DNA of 8,125 nt from NCBI GenBank assembly GCA_002399285.1, contig DHDI01000020.1, positions 1 to 8,125 on the forward strand. Reading direction: 5' to 3'. This document shows positions 1-5,702 of this stretch, one piece after another. Position 1 is the stretch's first letter, and each line of letters opens with the position of its first letter. The notes under the pieces are model-generated. The model searched no databases. It was not told the DNA's origin and saw nothing but the letters and a program-made list of their open reading frames with translations. This stretch comes from Thermoanaerobacterales bacterium UBA4880. GTDB taxonomy: Bacteria; Bacillota; Thermoanaerobacteria; Thermoanaerobacterales; UBA4877. The translations under genes and the position numbers were made by a program.

Positions 1-21
1 CGAATCCATCTCCCTCCACCA
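1..21 (+). tRNA. 3' end of a tRNA (partial), probably tRNA-Tyr
   Basis: The first 21 bases read as the end of a tRNA. They contain the tail of the T-loop (CGAAT), the 3' half of the T-stem (CCATC), the 3' acceptor strand (TCCCTCC), a discriminator A and an encoded CCA. The implied 5' acceptor strand is GGAGGGA. That strand with discriminator A is what bacterial, especially Firmicute, tRNA-Tyr genes usually carry, so Tyr is the best guess. The anticodon lies outside the window and the identity cannot be confirmed. Confidence 0.8.
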
Positions 22-27
22 TTATAC

Positions 28-48
28 AAGCCTTTGGAGGGCTTTTTT
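28..48 (+). terminator. Intrinsic terminator after the tRNA
   Basis: AAGCC (28-32) pairs with GGCTT (40-44) across a 7-base loop and is followed by a T-run to 48. It sits 6 bases after the tRNA CCA end and separates the tRNA unit from metK. Confidence 0.75.
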
Positions 49-55
49 GTATATA

Positions 56-84
56 TTGACTAAATTTATATAATATGCTATTAT
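56..84 (+). promoter_or_regulatory. Sigma-A promoter of metK
   Basis: A -35 box TTGACT (56-61) and a -10 box TATTAT (79-84) are separated by 17 bases, giving an expected start near 91. That leaves a short lead-in before the SAM-I aptamer. No other good promoter is visible between the tRNA terminator and the riboswitch. Confidence 0.75.
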
Positions 85-107
85 GGCTTAAAATTGAATA
101 GATAAGA

Positions 108-211
108 TTCTCTTATCAAGAGCGGCGGAGGGACAGGCCCTATGAAACCCGGCAACCAGCATTGCATGGTGCTAAATCCTGCAGAATGAATAATTCTGAA
201 AGATGGGGGAA
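108..211 (+). ncRNA. SAM-I (S-box) riboswitch aptamer
   Basis: The conserved S-box core is present: CTTATCAAGAG, GGAGGGAC, GGCCCTATGAAACCCGGCAACC (split here only in description), GGTGCTAAATCCTGC and a 3' AGATG. P1 forms between 108-117 and 202-211 (10 pairs with several G-U). P3 is AGCAT/GTGCT (158-162/169-173) and P4 is CAGAAT/ATTCTG (182-187/193-198) with a GAATA loop. The aptamer binds S-adenosylmethionine, the product of the downstream metK enzyme, so it is a feedback sensor in cis. Confidence 0.97.
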
Positions 212-245
212 AGGGAAGAATACCTCTTCTTTTGGAAGGGGTTTT
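205..245 (+). terminator. Expression platform: SAM-dependent terminator
   Basis: A terminator hairpin forms from 222-229 (ACCTCTTC) and 235-242 (GAAGGGGT) around a TTTTG loop and is followed by TTTATT. The purine-rich strand 205-215, most of which is the 3' side of aptamer P1, can instead pair with 223-233 to make an antiterminator. With SAM bound, P1 holds that strand and the terminator forms, switching metK off. The pairing is read by eye and one internal mismatch (212/226) is present. Confidence 0.8.
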
Positions 246-267
246 ATTATGTTTGAGGAGGAGAAAG

Positions 268-1455
268 ATGAACAAGTTATTTACTTCAGAGTCGGTTACG
301 GAGGGGCATCCGGACAAGATATGCGACCAGATTGCCGACGCTATATTGGATGAGATCCTTGCTGTGGATCCTAACGCAAGGGTGGCCTGTGAGGTGGCTA
401 CAATCACGGGTATGGTTCTGGTTATGGGAGAGATAACGACTCAGTGCTATGTGGATATACCAAAGACGGTACGCAGGACAATAAGGGAAATCGGATATAC
501 GCGGGCTAAATATGGTTTTGACAGTGATACGTGTGCCGTGATCACCAGTATCGACGAACAGTCTCCGGATATTGCGCTGGGTGTGGACCGCTCGCTGGAA
601 GCTAAGAGGGGAAGCTCCACCGAGGATTATGATATGATAGGGGCCGGGGATCAGGGTATGATGTTTGGATATGCCTGCAATGAAACACCCGAACTCATGC
701 CTATGCCTATTTCTTTTGCCAACAAACTGGCAAGAAGGCTGGCCGAAGTGAGAAAGGACGGAACCATTCCATATCTGCGGCCGGACGGCAAAGCACAGGT
801 GACCATTGAATATGATGATGACAGACCCGTGAGGGTCGATACCATAGTGATATCCGCTCAGCATCATCCCGAAGTCGAGTATGATACCATAGAAAATGAT
901 ATCATGGAGTATGTTATAAAGCCTGTGATACCGGCGGAACTGTTGGATGACAATACAAAATACTACATAAATCCGACGGGCAGATTTACCGTGGGCGGAC
1001 CGCAGGGCGATTCGGGGCTTACTGGACGCAAGATCATAGTCGATACTTACGGCGGATATGCGAGGCATGGCGGCGGTTCATTTTCAGGCAAGGACCCGAC
1101 AAAAGTCGATAGGTCGGCGAGCTATGCGGCCAGATATGTTGCCAAGAATATCGTCGCAGCCGGCATAGCGGACAAATGTGAAGTGGAACTGGCGTATGCG
1201 ATAGGCCTGGCCAGGCCGGTGTCGGTTCGGGTAGATACCTTCGGGACGGGTAAGATACCGGATGATAAGATTATTGAACTCATTGATAACAATTTTGATT
1301 TAAGGCCGGCGGCAATTATCGACAAGTTAGACCTAAAGAGACCAATATACAGGCGGATCGCGGCATACGGCCATTTCGGCAGGACGGATCTTGATCTTCC
1401 ATGGGAGAAGACCGATAGGGCTGAACAGCTGGGTAAACAGGCTGCCATAAAGTAA
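268..1455 (+). CDS. metK: S-adenosylmethionine synthetase
   Basis: Makes S-adenosylmethionine from methionine and ATP with release of phosphate and diphosphate; cytoplasmic. The 395-residue protein has the family's signatures: N-terminal GHPDK (13-17), the ATP-site motif GAGDQG (125-130) and the glycine-rich phosphate-binding motif GGGSFSGKD (268-276) followed by PTKVDRS. Length fits the usual 380-400. The ATG at 268 is preferred because GAGGAGG (255-261) lies 6 bases upstream and the protein then starts [17 protein letters not shown], as in homologues. An in-frame TTG at 232 would begin inside the riboswitch terminator loop and is not credible. The gene is transcribed alone, from the promoter at 56-84 through the SAM-I riboswitch, and ends at its own terminator. 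Confidence 0.98.
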   Translation: MNKLFTSESVTEGHPDKICDQIADAILDEILAVDPNARVACEVATITGMVLVMGEITTQCYVDIPKTVRRTIREIGYTRAKYGFDSDTCAVITSIDEQSPDIALGVDRSLEAKRGSSTEDYDMIGAGDQGMMFGYACNETPELMPMPISFANKLARRLAEVRKDGTIPYLRPDGKAQVTIEYDDDRPVRVDTIVISAQHHPEVEYDTIENDIMEYVIKPVIPAELLDDNTKYYINPTGRFTVGGPQGDSGLTGRKIIVDTYGGYARHGGGSFSGKDPTKVDRSASYAARYVAKNIVAAGIADKCEVELAYAIGLARPVSVRVDTFGTGKIPDDKIIELIDNNFDLRPAAIIDKLDLKRPIYRRIAAYGHFGRTDLDLPWEKTDRAEQLGKQAAIK

Positions 1456-1470
1456 AATAATTTACATTTT

Positions 1471-1497
1471 GCGGGTTCTTTTGAACCTGCTTTTTTT
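1471..1497 (+). terminator. Intrinsic terminator of metK
   Basis: GCGGGTTC (1471-1478) pairs with GAACCTGC (1483-1490), with one G-U, around a TTTT loop, and seven T follow. It starts 15 bases after the metK stop. Confidence 0.93.
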
Positions 1498-1508
1498 ATT
1501 ATTAAAAG

Positions 1509-1526
1509 TTCACTATGATAGTTGAA
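1509..1526. repeat. Near-palindrome, possible operator
   Basis: ACTAT-G-ATAGT (1512-1522) is a perfect 11-base palindrome flanked by TTC and TGAA, which extend it with one extra base on the right. It lies about 95 bases upstream of the proposed glutamate dehydrogenase -35 box. The function is unknown; chance is possible in AT-rich sequence. Confidence 0.3.
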
Positions 1527-1554
1527 TTAAAACGGGTATGATTTCAAAATTGCA

Positions 1555-1611
1555 TTATGCAGAAGTATTGGATTTTATGCATCGGGCTCAAAATATAAAT
1601 TAAATTATGCA
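1555..1611 (+). repeat. Three phased TTATGCA repeats upstream of gdhA
   Basis: The heptamer TTATGCA occurs at 1555-1561, 1575-1581 and 1605-1611, so start-to-start spacings are 20 and 30 bases, close to whole helical turns. The first copy sits in a perfect palindrome TGCAT-T-ATGCA (1551-1561) and the second contains ATGCAT. The last copy ends 7 bases before the -35 box of the gdhA promoter. This is the layout expected for an activator or repressor array, but no known regulator is recognised. Confidence 0.45.
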
Positions 1612-1618
1612 AAATTTA

Positions 1619-1647
1619 TTTACTATATATTCTATGTGTGTTAAAAT
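1619..1647 (+). promoter_or_regulatory. Sigma-A promoter of gdhA
   Basis: TTTACT (1619-1624) and TAAAAT (1642-1647) are separated by 17 bases. The expected start near 1654 leaves a leader of about 25 bases containing only the ribosome binding site. Confidence 0.6.
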
Positions 1648-1678
1648 ATTATTGAAGATTACAAAGGAGGGATTAATC

Positions 1679-2926
1679 ATGGGAGAGGTTTTAAATCCAT
1701 ATGAGATTGCAAAAGCTGAGGTAAAAGCAGCTTGCGATAAGCTTGGATTGGAGGATGAAGTTTACGAGATTTTTTCCAAACCACAGAGATTCTTAGAAGT
1801 GTCTATTCCGGTCAAGATGGATGATGGTACGGTAAAAGTTTTTACGGGATATCGTTCTCAGCATAATAACGCATTAGGACCCACAAAGGGCGGTATCAGG
1901 TTCCATCAGAATGTAAGCGTGGATGAAGTGAAAGCGCTCTCAATTTGGATGACTTTTAAATCATCATTATTGGGCCTTCCATATGGCGGAGGCAAGGGCG
2001 GAGTAATAGTTGATCCAACGACATTATCTCAAGGTGAGCTGGAAAGATTGTCCCGTGGTTACATAGATGCAATTGCAGATTTTATAGGGCCTCAGGTCGA
2101 TATACCAGCACCTGACGTAAACACAAATGGTCAGATAATGGCATGGATGCTTGATGAATATAACAAAATAGTCAGAAAGGATACTCCGGCAGTCATTACT
2201 GGCAAGCCTCTGTCTGTAGGAGGTTCTAAGGGAAGGAGTGCAGCTACCGGGCTGGGGGTAGCAATTGCGGCAAGAGAAGCTGCCAAGAGAATTGGCATAG
2301 ATCTCAAAAAAGCAAGGATCGCGGTGCAAGGCTTTGGGAATGTAGGAAGTTCTACGGCTAATTTCCTGTACGATTTTGGTGCAAAGATCGTTGCGGTCGC
2401 AGATGTTTGGGGCGCCATTTATGATGAAGAGGGTCTGGACATAGCGGCTCTTAGAAAATATAATGCCGAACATGGAAAAATTGAAGGATTTCCAGGCAGT
2501 AAGACCATAGACAGAGATGAAGTATTGTATATGGACGTGGATATCCTTGTGCCGGCGGCGATGGAAAACGTGCTGACGTCCGAGAACGCATCTAAAGTTA
2601 AAGCAAAAATAGTCTGCGAAGGCGCCAATGGTCCGACTACGCCTGAAGCAGAAACAATACTTAATAAGAAGAATATCGTGGTAGTGCCTGATATATTGGC
2701 CAATGCCGGAGGAGTGACCGTATCATACTTTGAATGGGTGCAGAACCTCTACAATTATTACTGGACGGATGAAGAGGTATCCCAGAAAGAAGAACTGATG
2801 ATGATGGATGCCCTCAACGAAGTCTATAAGCTGAGCAAAACGCACAATGTTACCCTTAGGACGGCAGCCTATATGCGTTCTATCAAGAGAGTTGCCGAGG
2901 CAATGAAGGCTAAAGGCTGGTATTAA
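1679..2926 (+). CDS. gdhA: Glutamate dehydrogenase (ELFV family)
   Basis: Interconverts glutamate with 2-oxoglutarate and ammonium using NAD(P); cytoplasmic, normally a hexamer. The 415-residue protein has the N-terminal dimerisation/substrate domain with GPTKGGIR and the catalytic-lysine motif LPYGGGKGG (K106), the catalytic aspartate in IPAPDV (D146), then a Rossmann domain with GFGNVGS (218-224) and an acidic residue (D242) at the end of the second strand, which would suit NAD+, though cofactor choice is inference. Near the C-terminus [15 protein letters not shown] is typical. Overall it resembles the 415-420-residue enzymes of archaea and clostridia. The ATG at 1679 is chosen because AAAGGAGG (1663-1670) lies 8 bases upstream; an extension to an ATG at 1607 would overlap the promoter. 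The linker reads [11 protein letters not shown] where GGSLGR is more usual. It is a single-gene unit. Confidence 0.95.
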   Translation: MGEVLNPYEIAKAEVKAACDKLGLEDEVYEIFSKPQRFLEVSIPVKMDDGTVKVFTGYRSQHNNALGPTKGGIRFHQNVSVDEVKALSIWMTFKSSLLGLPYGGGKGGVIVDPTTLSQGELERLSRGYIDAIADFIGPQVDIPAPDVNTNGQIMAWMLDEYNKIVRKDTPAVITGKPLSVGGSKGRSAATGLGVAIAAREAAKRIGIDLKKARIAVQGFGNVGSSTANFLYDFGAKIVAVADVWGAIYDEEGLDIAALRKYNAEHGKIEGFPGSKTIDRDEVLYMDVDILVPAAMENVLTSENASKVKAKIVCEGANGPTTPEAETILNKKNIVVVPDILANAGGVTVSYFEWVQNLYNYYWTDEEVSQKEELMMMDALNEVYKLSKTHNVTLRTAAYMRSIKRVAEAMKAKGWY

Positions 2927-2933
2927 AACATAG

Positions 2934-2962
2934 AGAGAGTCCTGAAAGGGGCTCTTTTTTTT
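2934..2962 (+). terminator. Intrinsic terminator of gdhA
   Basis: AGAGAGTCC (2934-2942) pairs with GGGCTCTTT (2949-2957), with G-U pairs, around a 6-base loop. A run of eight T (2955-2962) overlaps and follows the stem. It begins 8 bases after the stop. Confidence 0.9.
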
Positions 2963-2971
2963 ATTGCCAAC

Positions 2972-3000
2972 TTTATAATATCATCATTTGTTAGTATAAT
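2972..3000 (+). promoter_or_regulatory. Probable promoter of the ogg-DUF554 unit
   Basis: A perfect -10 box TATAAT (2995-3000) lies 17 bases after a weak -35 box TTTATA (2972-2977). The expected start near 3007 gives a leader of about 45 bases. Confidence 0.55.
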
Positions 3001-3051
3001 TGTATATATGTAATTATCGACTATTTTGCATTAAGGGGGACCCTCAGATCA

Positions 3052-3936
3052 ATGAAATACGAATGGAAAGACAACGGACTGATTATAGAGCAGGCGGATA
3101 ATTTTGAACCGGCCCAGGTTTTTGATTGCGGTCAGTGCTTCAGATGGGTACATGAAGAAGACGGCTATACAGGCATAATTGACGACAGGGTGGTTAAAGT
3201 AAATAAACGGGGTGAAGATATACTGATCGAAAATGTGCCAAAGGAAATGACTGACGACGTATTACATTATTTTGACATAGACAGAAATTATAACGGAATC
3301 AAAGAGGAATTGAGATCCGATGCATATTTGAGGAAAGCCATGGAATATGGTAACGGGCTGCGCATTTTAAATCAGGAACCGTTCGAGTGCCTGATTTCGT
3401 ATATCGTTTCGGCGAATAACAGGATACCTCAAATAAAACGTGTTGTAGATAACCTGTCTTCAATGTATGGCAAACAAACGGAACATAGAGGAAAAGTATA
3501 CTATGCCTTTCCTACTCCCAATGCATTGGCTGATGCTCAGGTTTGCGACGTGCAGAACAGCCGATGCGGATTCAGGGCGGATTATATATGTGATGCGGCA
3601 AAGCGCGTGGCATGGGGAGACTTGGATCTGGATTCACTGAGGGAAAGAGATTATCTTACGGCCAAGGCCGAGCTTATGAAAGTAAAGGGGATAGGACCAA
3701 AAGTGGCCGATTGTATACTTTTATACTCGCTGCAAAAATATGAGGCATTTCCCGTGGACGTATGGGTAAACAGGGTGATGACCGATATTTATATACACCA
3801 AAAGATGAGCCTTAAGAGAGTGGGCGAGTTTGCCAGGGACAGATTTGGCCGATCGGCAGGCTTTGCACAACTTTATCTTTTTTATTACTATAGAAATAAC
3901 AGGGGGATCACAGAGGATGACGGGAGTATTGATTAA
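3052..3936 (+). CDS. ogg: 8-oxoguanine DNA glycosylase/AP lyase (OGG1 type)
   Basis: Base-excision repair enzyme that removes 8-oxoguanine opposite cytosine and nicks the abasic site. The 294-residue protein has the OGG1 N-terminal domain with CGQCFRW (26-32), an SANNRIPQI segment (120-128) matching the SSNNNIARI region of eukaryotic OGG1, and the helix-hairpin-helix KVKGIGPKVADC (210-221) with catalytic lysine K217. Catalytic aspartate D236 follows in PVDVW (234-238). The K-to-D distance of 19 equals that of human OGG1 (K249, D268). This is not the Fpg/MutM fold. The start is ATG 3052; its Shine-Dalgarno (AAGGGGG, 3033-3039) is a rather long 12 bases away, so initiation may be weak. The 3' end overlaps the next gene by 20 bases, so the two are co-transcribed. 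Confidence 0.9.
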   Translation: MKYEWKDNGLIIEQADNFEPAQVFDCGQCFRWVHEEDGYTGIIDDRVVKVNKRGEDILIENVPKEMTDDVLHYFDIDRNYNGIKEELRSDAYLRKAMEYGNGLRILNQEPFECLISYIVSANNRIPQIKRVVDNLSSMYGKQTEHRGKVYYAFPTPNALADAQVCDVQNSRCGFRADYICDAAKRVAWGDLDLDSLRERDYLTAKAELMKVKGIGPKVADCILLYSLQKYEAFPVDVWVNRVMTDIYIHQKMSLKRVGEFARDRFGRSAGFAQLYLFYYYRNNRGITEDDGSID

Positions 3937-4591
3937 TGCCTTGGCTATAATTGCAGGCAGCATTGCGGGACTTCTTTTAAAGAAGGGAATACCGGAGTCT
4001 ATAAGAGATACCGTAATGAAAGGGATCGGACTTGTCACGGCGATTTTGGGAATATCCTTTGCCATGAAATCATCTAACTCCATCGTGATGATTTTGAGTA
4101 TCGCATTGGGCGGTGTGTTGGGCGAGCTTATCAATATCGACGGCCTATTGAACGGCATGGGTCGGAGATTAGAACAAAGGTTAAAATCCTATGGACAGGT
4201 ATCGGAGGGCTTTGTTACGGCGACACTTATTTTCTGCGTAGGAGCTATGGCCATAGTAGGATCGATTCAAAGCGGTCTTACCGGTGACAATACCGTATTG
4301 ATTACAAAATCGGGTCTGGATGCGATCACGGCGATAGTACTTAGTTCCACCATGGGTATAGGCGTACTATTATCGGCAGTTTCCGTTTTCGTATATCAGG
4401 GTGTCATAGCCATAGCAGCAGGCCTTATGAGTTCCTTTGTAAGTGAAGCTTTGATAAATGAAATGACGGCTGTGGGAGGCGTTTTGATATTCGGAATAGC
4501 ACTGAATATGCTGGGAATAACAAAAATCAAGTTGGCGAATTTACTGCCGGCAATATTCATCCCTATAATTTATTTTTTGATATTTTCATAA
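3917..4591 (+). CDS. DUF554 family membrane protein (YdfK/YqgA type)
   Basis: Integral membrane protein of unknown function, 224 residues, the usual size for DUF554. Hydrophobic segments lie roughly at 3-21, 33-50, 54-73, 99-118, 134-155, 156-178, 182-201 and 206-223, so seven or eight membrane spans. Family landmarks are GGVLGELINI (65-74), FCVGAMAIVGSIQSG (106-120), the TKSGLDA segment (130-136) and VFVYQG (157-162). The ATG at 3917 is chosen because the protein then opens directly with the first membrane helix and AGGGGG (3901-3906) lies 10 bases upstream. An upstream in-frame start at 3830 would add a 29-residue tail encoded inside ogg. It overlaps ogg by 20 bases, suggesting translational coupling. 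Relatives have been proposed as transporters, but nothing here shows a substrate. Confidence 0.9.
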   Translation: MTGVLINALAIIAGSIAGLLLKKGIPESIRDTVMKGIGLVTAILGISFAMKSSNSIVMILSIALGGVLGELINIDGLLNGMGRRLEQRLKSYGQVSEGFVTATLIFCVGAMAIVGSIQSGLTGDNTVLITKSGLDAITAIVLSSTMGIGVLLSAVSVFVYQGVIAIAAGLMSSFVSEALINEMTAVGGVLIFGIALNMLGITKIKLANLLPAIFIPIIYFLIFS

Positions 4592-4626
4592 AACATGGGG
4601 ATCAAGATACTAAATTCACGCATTAT

Positions 4627-4665
4627 GGCTGCAAAACAATGTTTAAACAGTTTTGCGGCCTTTTT
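4627..4665 (+). terminator. Intrinsic terminator of the ogg-DUF554 unit
   Basis: GGCTGCAAAAC (4627-4637) pairs with GTTTTGCGGCC (4650-4660), 11 pairs with one G-U, and is followed by TTTTTAT. The 12-base loop contains the 8-base palindrome GTTTAAAC (4641-4648). Confidence 0.93.
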
Positions 4666-4673
4666 ATGCTTTG

Positions 4674-4706
4674 TAACAATAAGTCATGAAATGGCATAAC
4701 ATGTTA
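4674..4706 (+). promoter_or_regulatory. Possible sporulation-sigma promoter of the small-gene cluster
   Basis: TAACA (4674-4678), 16 bases, then CATAACATG (4695-4703). Read as sigma-K it is AC-N17-CATAACATG, matching the CATANNNTA pattern except for its last base. Read as sigma-E, TAACAAT-N14-CATAACAT matches 5 of 7 and 6 of 8 positions. A poor sigma-A reading (TTGTAA-N18-CATAAC) cannot be excluded. The 10-base palindrome TAACATGTTA (4697-4706) overlaps the -10 region. Expected transcription starts near 4710, ahead of the ribosome binding site at 4721. Confidence 0.4.
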
Positions 4707-4735
4707 ACAGGAATATTTGAAGGAGGGTTGTCAAC

Positions 4736-4879
4736 ATGCCGTTTTTGGAGTTTGTGGAGAGCGAGGATATGCTTCTCATATTTCTTATTTTTCTACTGTT
4801 TGAGGATACTTTGGATAAAAATATACTGATACCGTTATTACTGATATTACTTATAAAATCCAATGATGAGTTGTATTAA
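4736..4879 (+). CDS. Small hydrophobic protein, 47 aa (small protein 1)
   Basis: No function recognised. The ATG at 4736 has an excellent ribosome binding site, AGGAGGG (4721-4727), 8 bases upstream. The 47-residue product has an acidic N-terminus (EFVESED), a first Leu/Ile/Phe-rich run (12-22), an acidic linker (EDTLDKN, 23-29), a second run ILIPLLLILLI (30-40) and a polar tail. Each run is about 11 residues, too short for an ordinary membrane span on its own. The layout, ED-x-LL followed by two hydrophobic runs, matches the next two genes, so I read all three as paralogues. It is first in a five-gene cluster and follows a sporulation-like promoter. A structural role in the spore envelope is inference. 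Confidence 0.75.
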   Translation: MPFLEFVESEDMLLIFLIFLLFEDTLDKNILIPLLLILLIKSNDELY

Positions 4880-4906
4880 CACAAATGATGGTGGCTACAT
4901 ATTATA
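4879..4906 (+). promoter_or_regulatory. Sigma-K-like promoter before small protein 2
   Basis: AC (4879-4880), 17 bases, then CATATTATA (4898-4906): a full match to the sigma-K pattern AC-N16/17-CATANNNTA. The AC overlaps the stop codon region of small protein 1. The wider block TAACA-N16-CATA repeats that at 4674-4698. The leader would be very short (start near 4913, ribosome binding site at 4918). The motif is short, so a chance match is possible; the repeat upstream strengthens it. Confidence 0.45.
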
Positions 4907-4929
4907 TAAAGTAGAAAAGGAGAGAAGCG

Positions 4930-5055
4930 ATGCAACATAAAGAGAAAGTTACTCCACAAGATCAGTTGTTGGTACTATTCCTGTTTAAGATGTATGAATG
5001 TGAATTTGATGACCCAAAGCAATTAGTTATTCTCCTTTTCCTGCTCATTTTTTAA
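4930..5055 (+). CDS. Small hydrophobic protein, 41 aa (small protein 2)
   Basis: No function recognised. ATG 4930 has AGGAG (4918-4922) 7 bases upstream. The product has a polar start (MQHKEKVTPQDQ), a first hydrophobic run LLVLFLF (13-19) continuing to KMY, an acidic linker (ECEFDDPK) and a C-terminal run QLVILLFLLIF (31-41) that ends at the stop. The C-terminal run is nearly the same as that of the next gene (NQLLVILLFLVL), and the underlying DNA is 19 of 20 identical (5023-5042 against 5255-5274). This points to duplication. A single cysteine lies at residue 24. Confidence 0.72.
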   Translation: MQHKEKVTPQDQLLVLFLFKMYECEFDDPKQLVILLFLLIF

Positions 5056-5083
5056 TCTCATCAATTTGGAAGGAGGGTTTTCC

Positions 5084-5299
5084 ATGCCAGATGCTAAAGG
5101 CGGCGAATTTGGGGCTTTTGGACTTAGCAGAGAAGACCTGCTGCTGATACTCTTCCTTGTTTGGCTTTTTACGCCGGGTTTCTTCGGAAAGAACGGTGTA
5201 TTTGCCGAGGGAACCGAGGGACTTTTCGGCAGGGGCGGAGATTTTAATCAACTGTTAGTTATTCTTCTTTTCCTTGTTTTATCTGGAGGCTGGAACTAA
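5084..5299 (+). CDS. Small hydrophobic glycine-rich protein, 71 aa (small protein 3)
   Basis: No function recognised. ATG 5084 has GGAAGGAGGG (5068-5077) 6 bases upstream; an in-frame upstream start at 5066 lies before that site and is rejected. The product has a Gly-rich start, SREDLLLILFLVWLF (15-29) as the first hydrophobic run, a long Gly/Phe-rich linker (30-55) with two near-repeats of an EGxxGxFG-like pattern, then NQLLVILLFLVL (56-67) and a GGWN end. It is the longest of three related proteins; the linker is the part that differs. The initiation region (TTTGGAAGGAGGGTT) resembles that of small protein 1 (TTTGAAGGAGGGTT). A coat or membrane structural role is only inferred. Confidence 0.85.
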   Translation: MPDAKGGEFGAFGLSREDLLLILFLVWLFTPGFFGKNGVFAEGTEGLFGRGGDFNQLLVILLFLVLSGGWN

Positions 5300-5305
5300 A
5301 GCATA

Positions 5306-5321
5306 GGGCCCTTTTGGGCCC
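5306..5321. repeat. Hairpin GGGCCC-TTTT-GGGCCC without a T-run
   Basis: A perfect 6-base-pair all-GC stem (5306-5311 with 5316-5321) and a TTTT loop lie 7 bases after the stop of small protein 3. No T-run follows on either strand, so it does not look like an ordinary intrinsic terminator. It could slow or partly stop transcription, protect the 3' end of the upstream message, or mark an RNA processing point between genes 3 and 4. Confidence 0.6.
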
Positions 5322-5363
5322 GTACATAGAATTCTATTGTTATTGATAGGGGGAGGGATAATT

Positions 5364-5702
5364 TTGGACGATAATGAAAAGCCGGCTAATGAAATCGATG
5401 ATAAAACAAATTTGACAAACGGCAAAAACCTTCAGGACATAATGGAGGGTATGCAGAAGATAATGGAAGATCCGGAAAAACAGAAGCTTCTATCTGTATT
5501 TAAAAAGCTAATGGATAATTCGGCAAACGAAAATAGTGATCCAAGGTTTAATCTTTTAAATGCCATAAAGCCATTTTTAAAACCTAAAAGACAAAAAACA
5601 CTGGACAGTTTTAAACAATATTATACATATCTAAATGTAATAAAGACACAGGATGAATTGAGCAAAATAAATAAACAGGAGGGAGAAAAGTTTGGATTGT
5701 AA
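5364..5702 (+). CDS. Uncharacterised soluble helical protein, 112 aa (small protein 4)
   Basis: No named function. Predicted start is the TTG at 5364, 6 bases after GGGGGAGGG (5349-5357); an in-frame TTG at 5337 lies upstream of that site and is unlikely. The 112-residue product is charged and has no membrane segment. It has an acidic, Asn-rich start (1-22), an amphipathic helix (LQDIMEGMQKIMEDPEKQKLL, described as 23-43), a second helix to about 50 and a block DPRFNLLNAIKPFLKPKRQK (59-78) leading into a basic, Lys-rich C-terminus. From memory, the block with NLL-A-KPFL followed by a basic RQKK-like stretch recurs in uncharacterised clostridial proteins, but I cannot verify that. It could be an adaptor for its hydrophobic neighbours. 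The gene overlaps the next one by 11 bases. Confidence 0.8.
   Translation: MDDNEKPANEIDDKTNLTNGKNLQDIMEGMQKIMEDPEKQKLLSVFKKLMDNSANENSDPRFNLLNAIKPFLKPKRQKTLDSFKQYYTYLNVIKTQDELSKINKQEGEKFGL

Noticed and set aside
232..267. N-terminal extension of metK from TTG 232
   Set aside because: It would begin in the loop of the terminator hairpin, and homologues start at [10 protein letters not shown] with a good ribosome binding site at 255-261.
249..353. Short + strand frame starting ATG 249, 7 bases after GGAAGGGG, overlapping the start of metK
   Set aside because: Its apparent ribosome binding site is the 3' strand of the riboswitch terminator, and the codons simply read metK out of frame.
286..1068. 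Long open frame (260 codons) on the minus strand opposite metK
   Set aside because: It mirrors the codon bias of the unmistakable metK gene and its product (many His, Arg, Ile, Tyr) resembles no family I know.
1607..1678. N-terminal extension of glutamate dehydrogenase from ATG 1607
   Set aside because: It has no ribosome binding site and covers the promoter and the AAAGGAGG site used by ATG 1679.
3721..4158. Minus-strand frame of 145 codons across the ogg-DUF554 junction
   Set aside because: It is a shadow of two well-supported + strand genes and has no family signature.
5306..5321. The GGGCCC hairpin as an intrinsic terminator
   Set aside because: No T-run follows on either strand.
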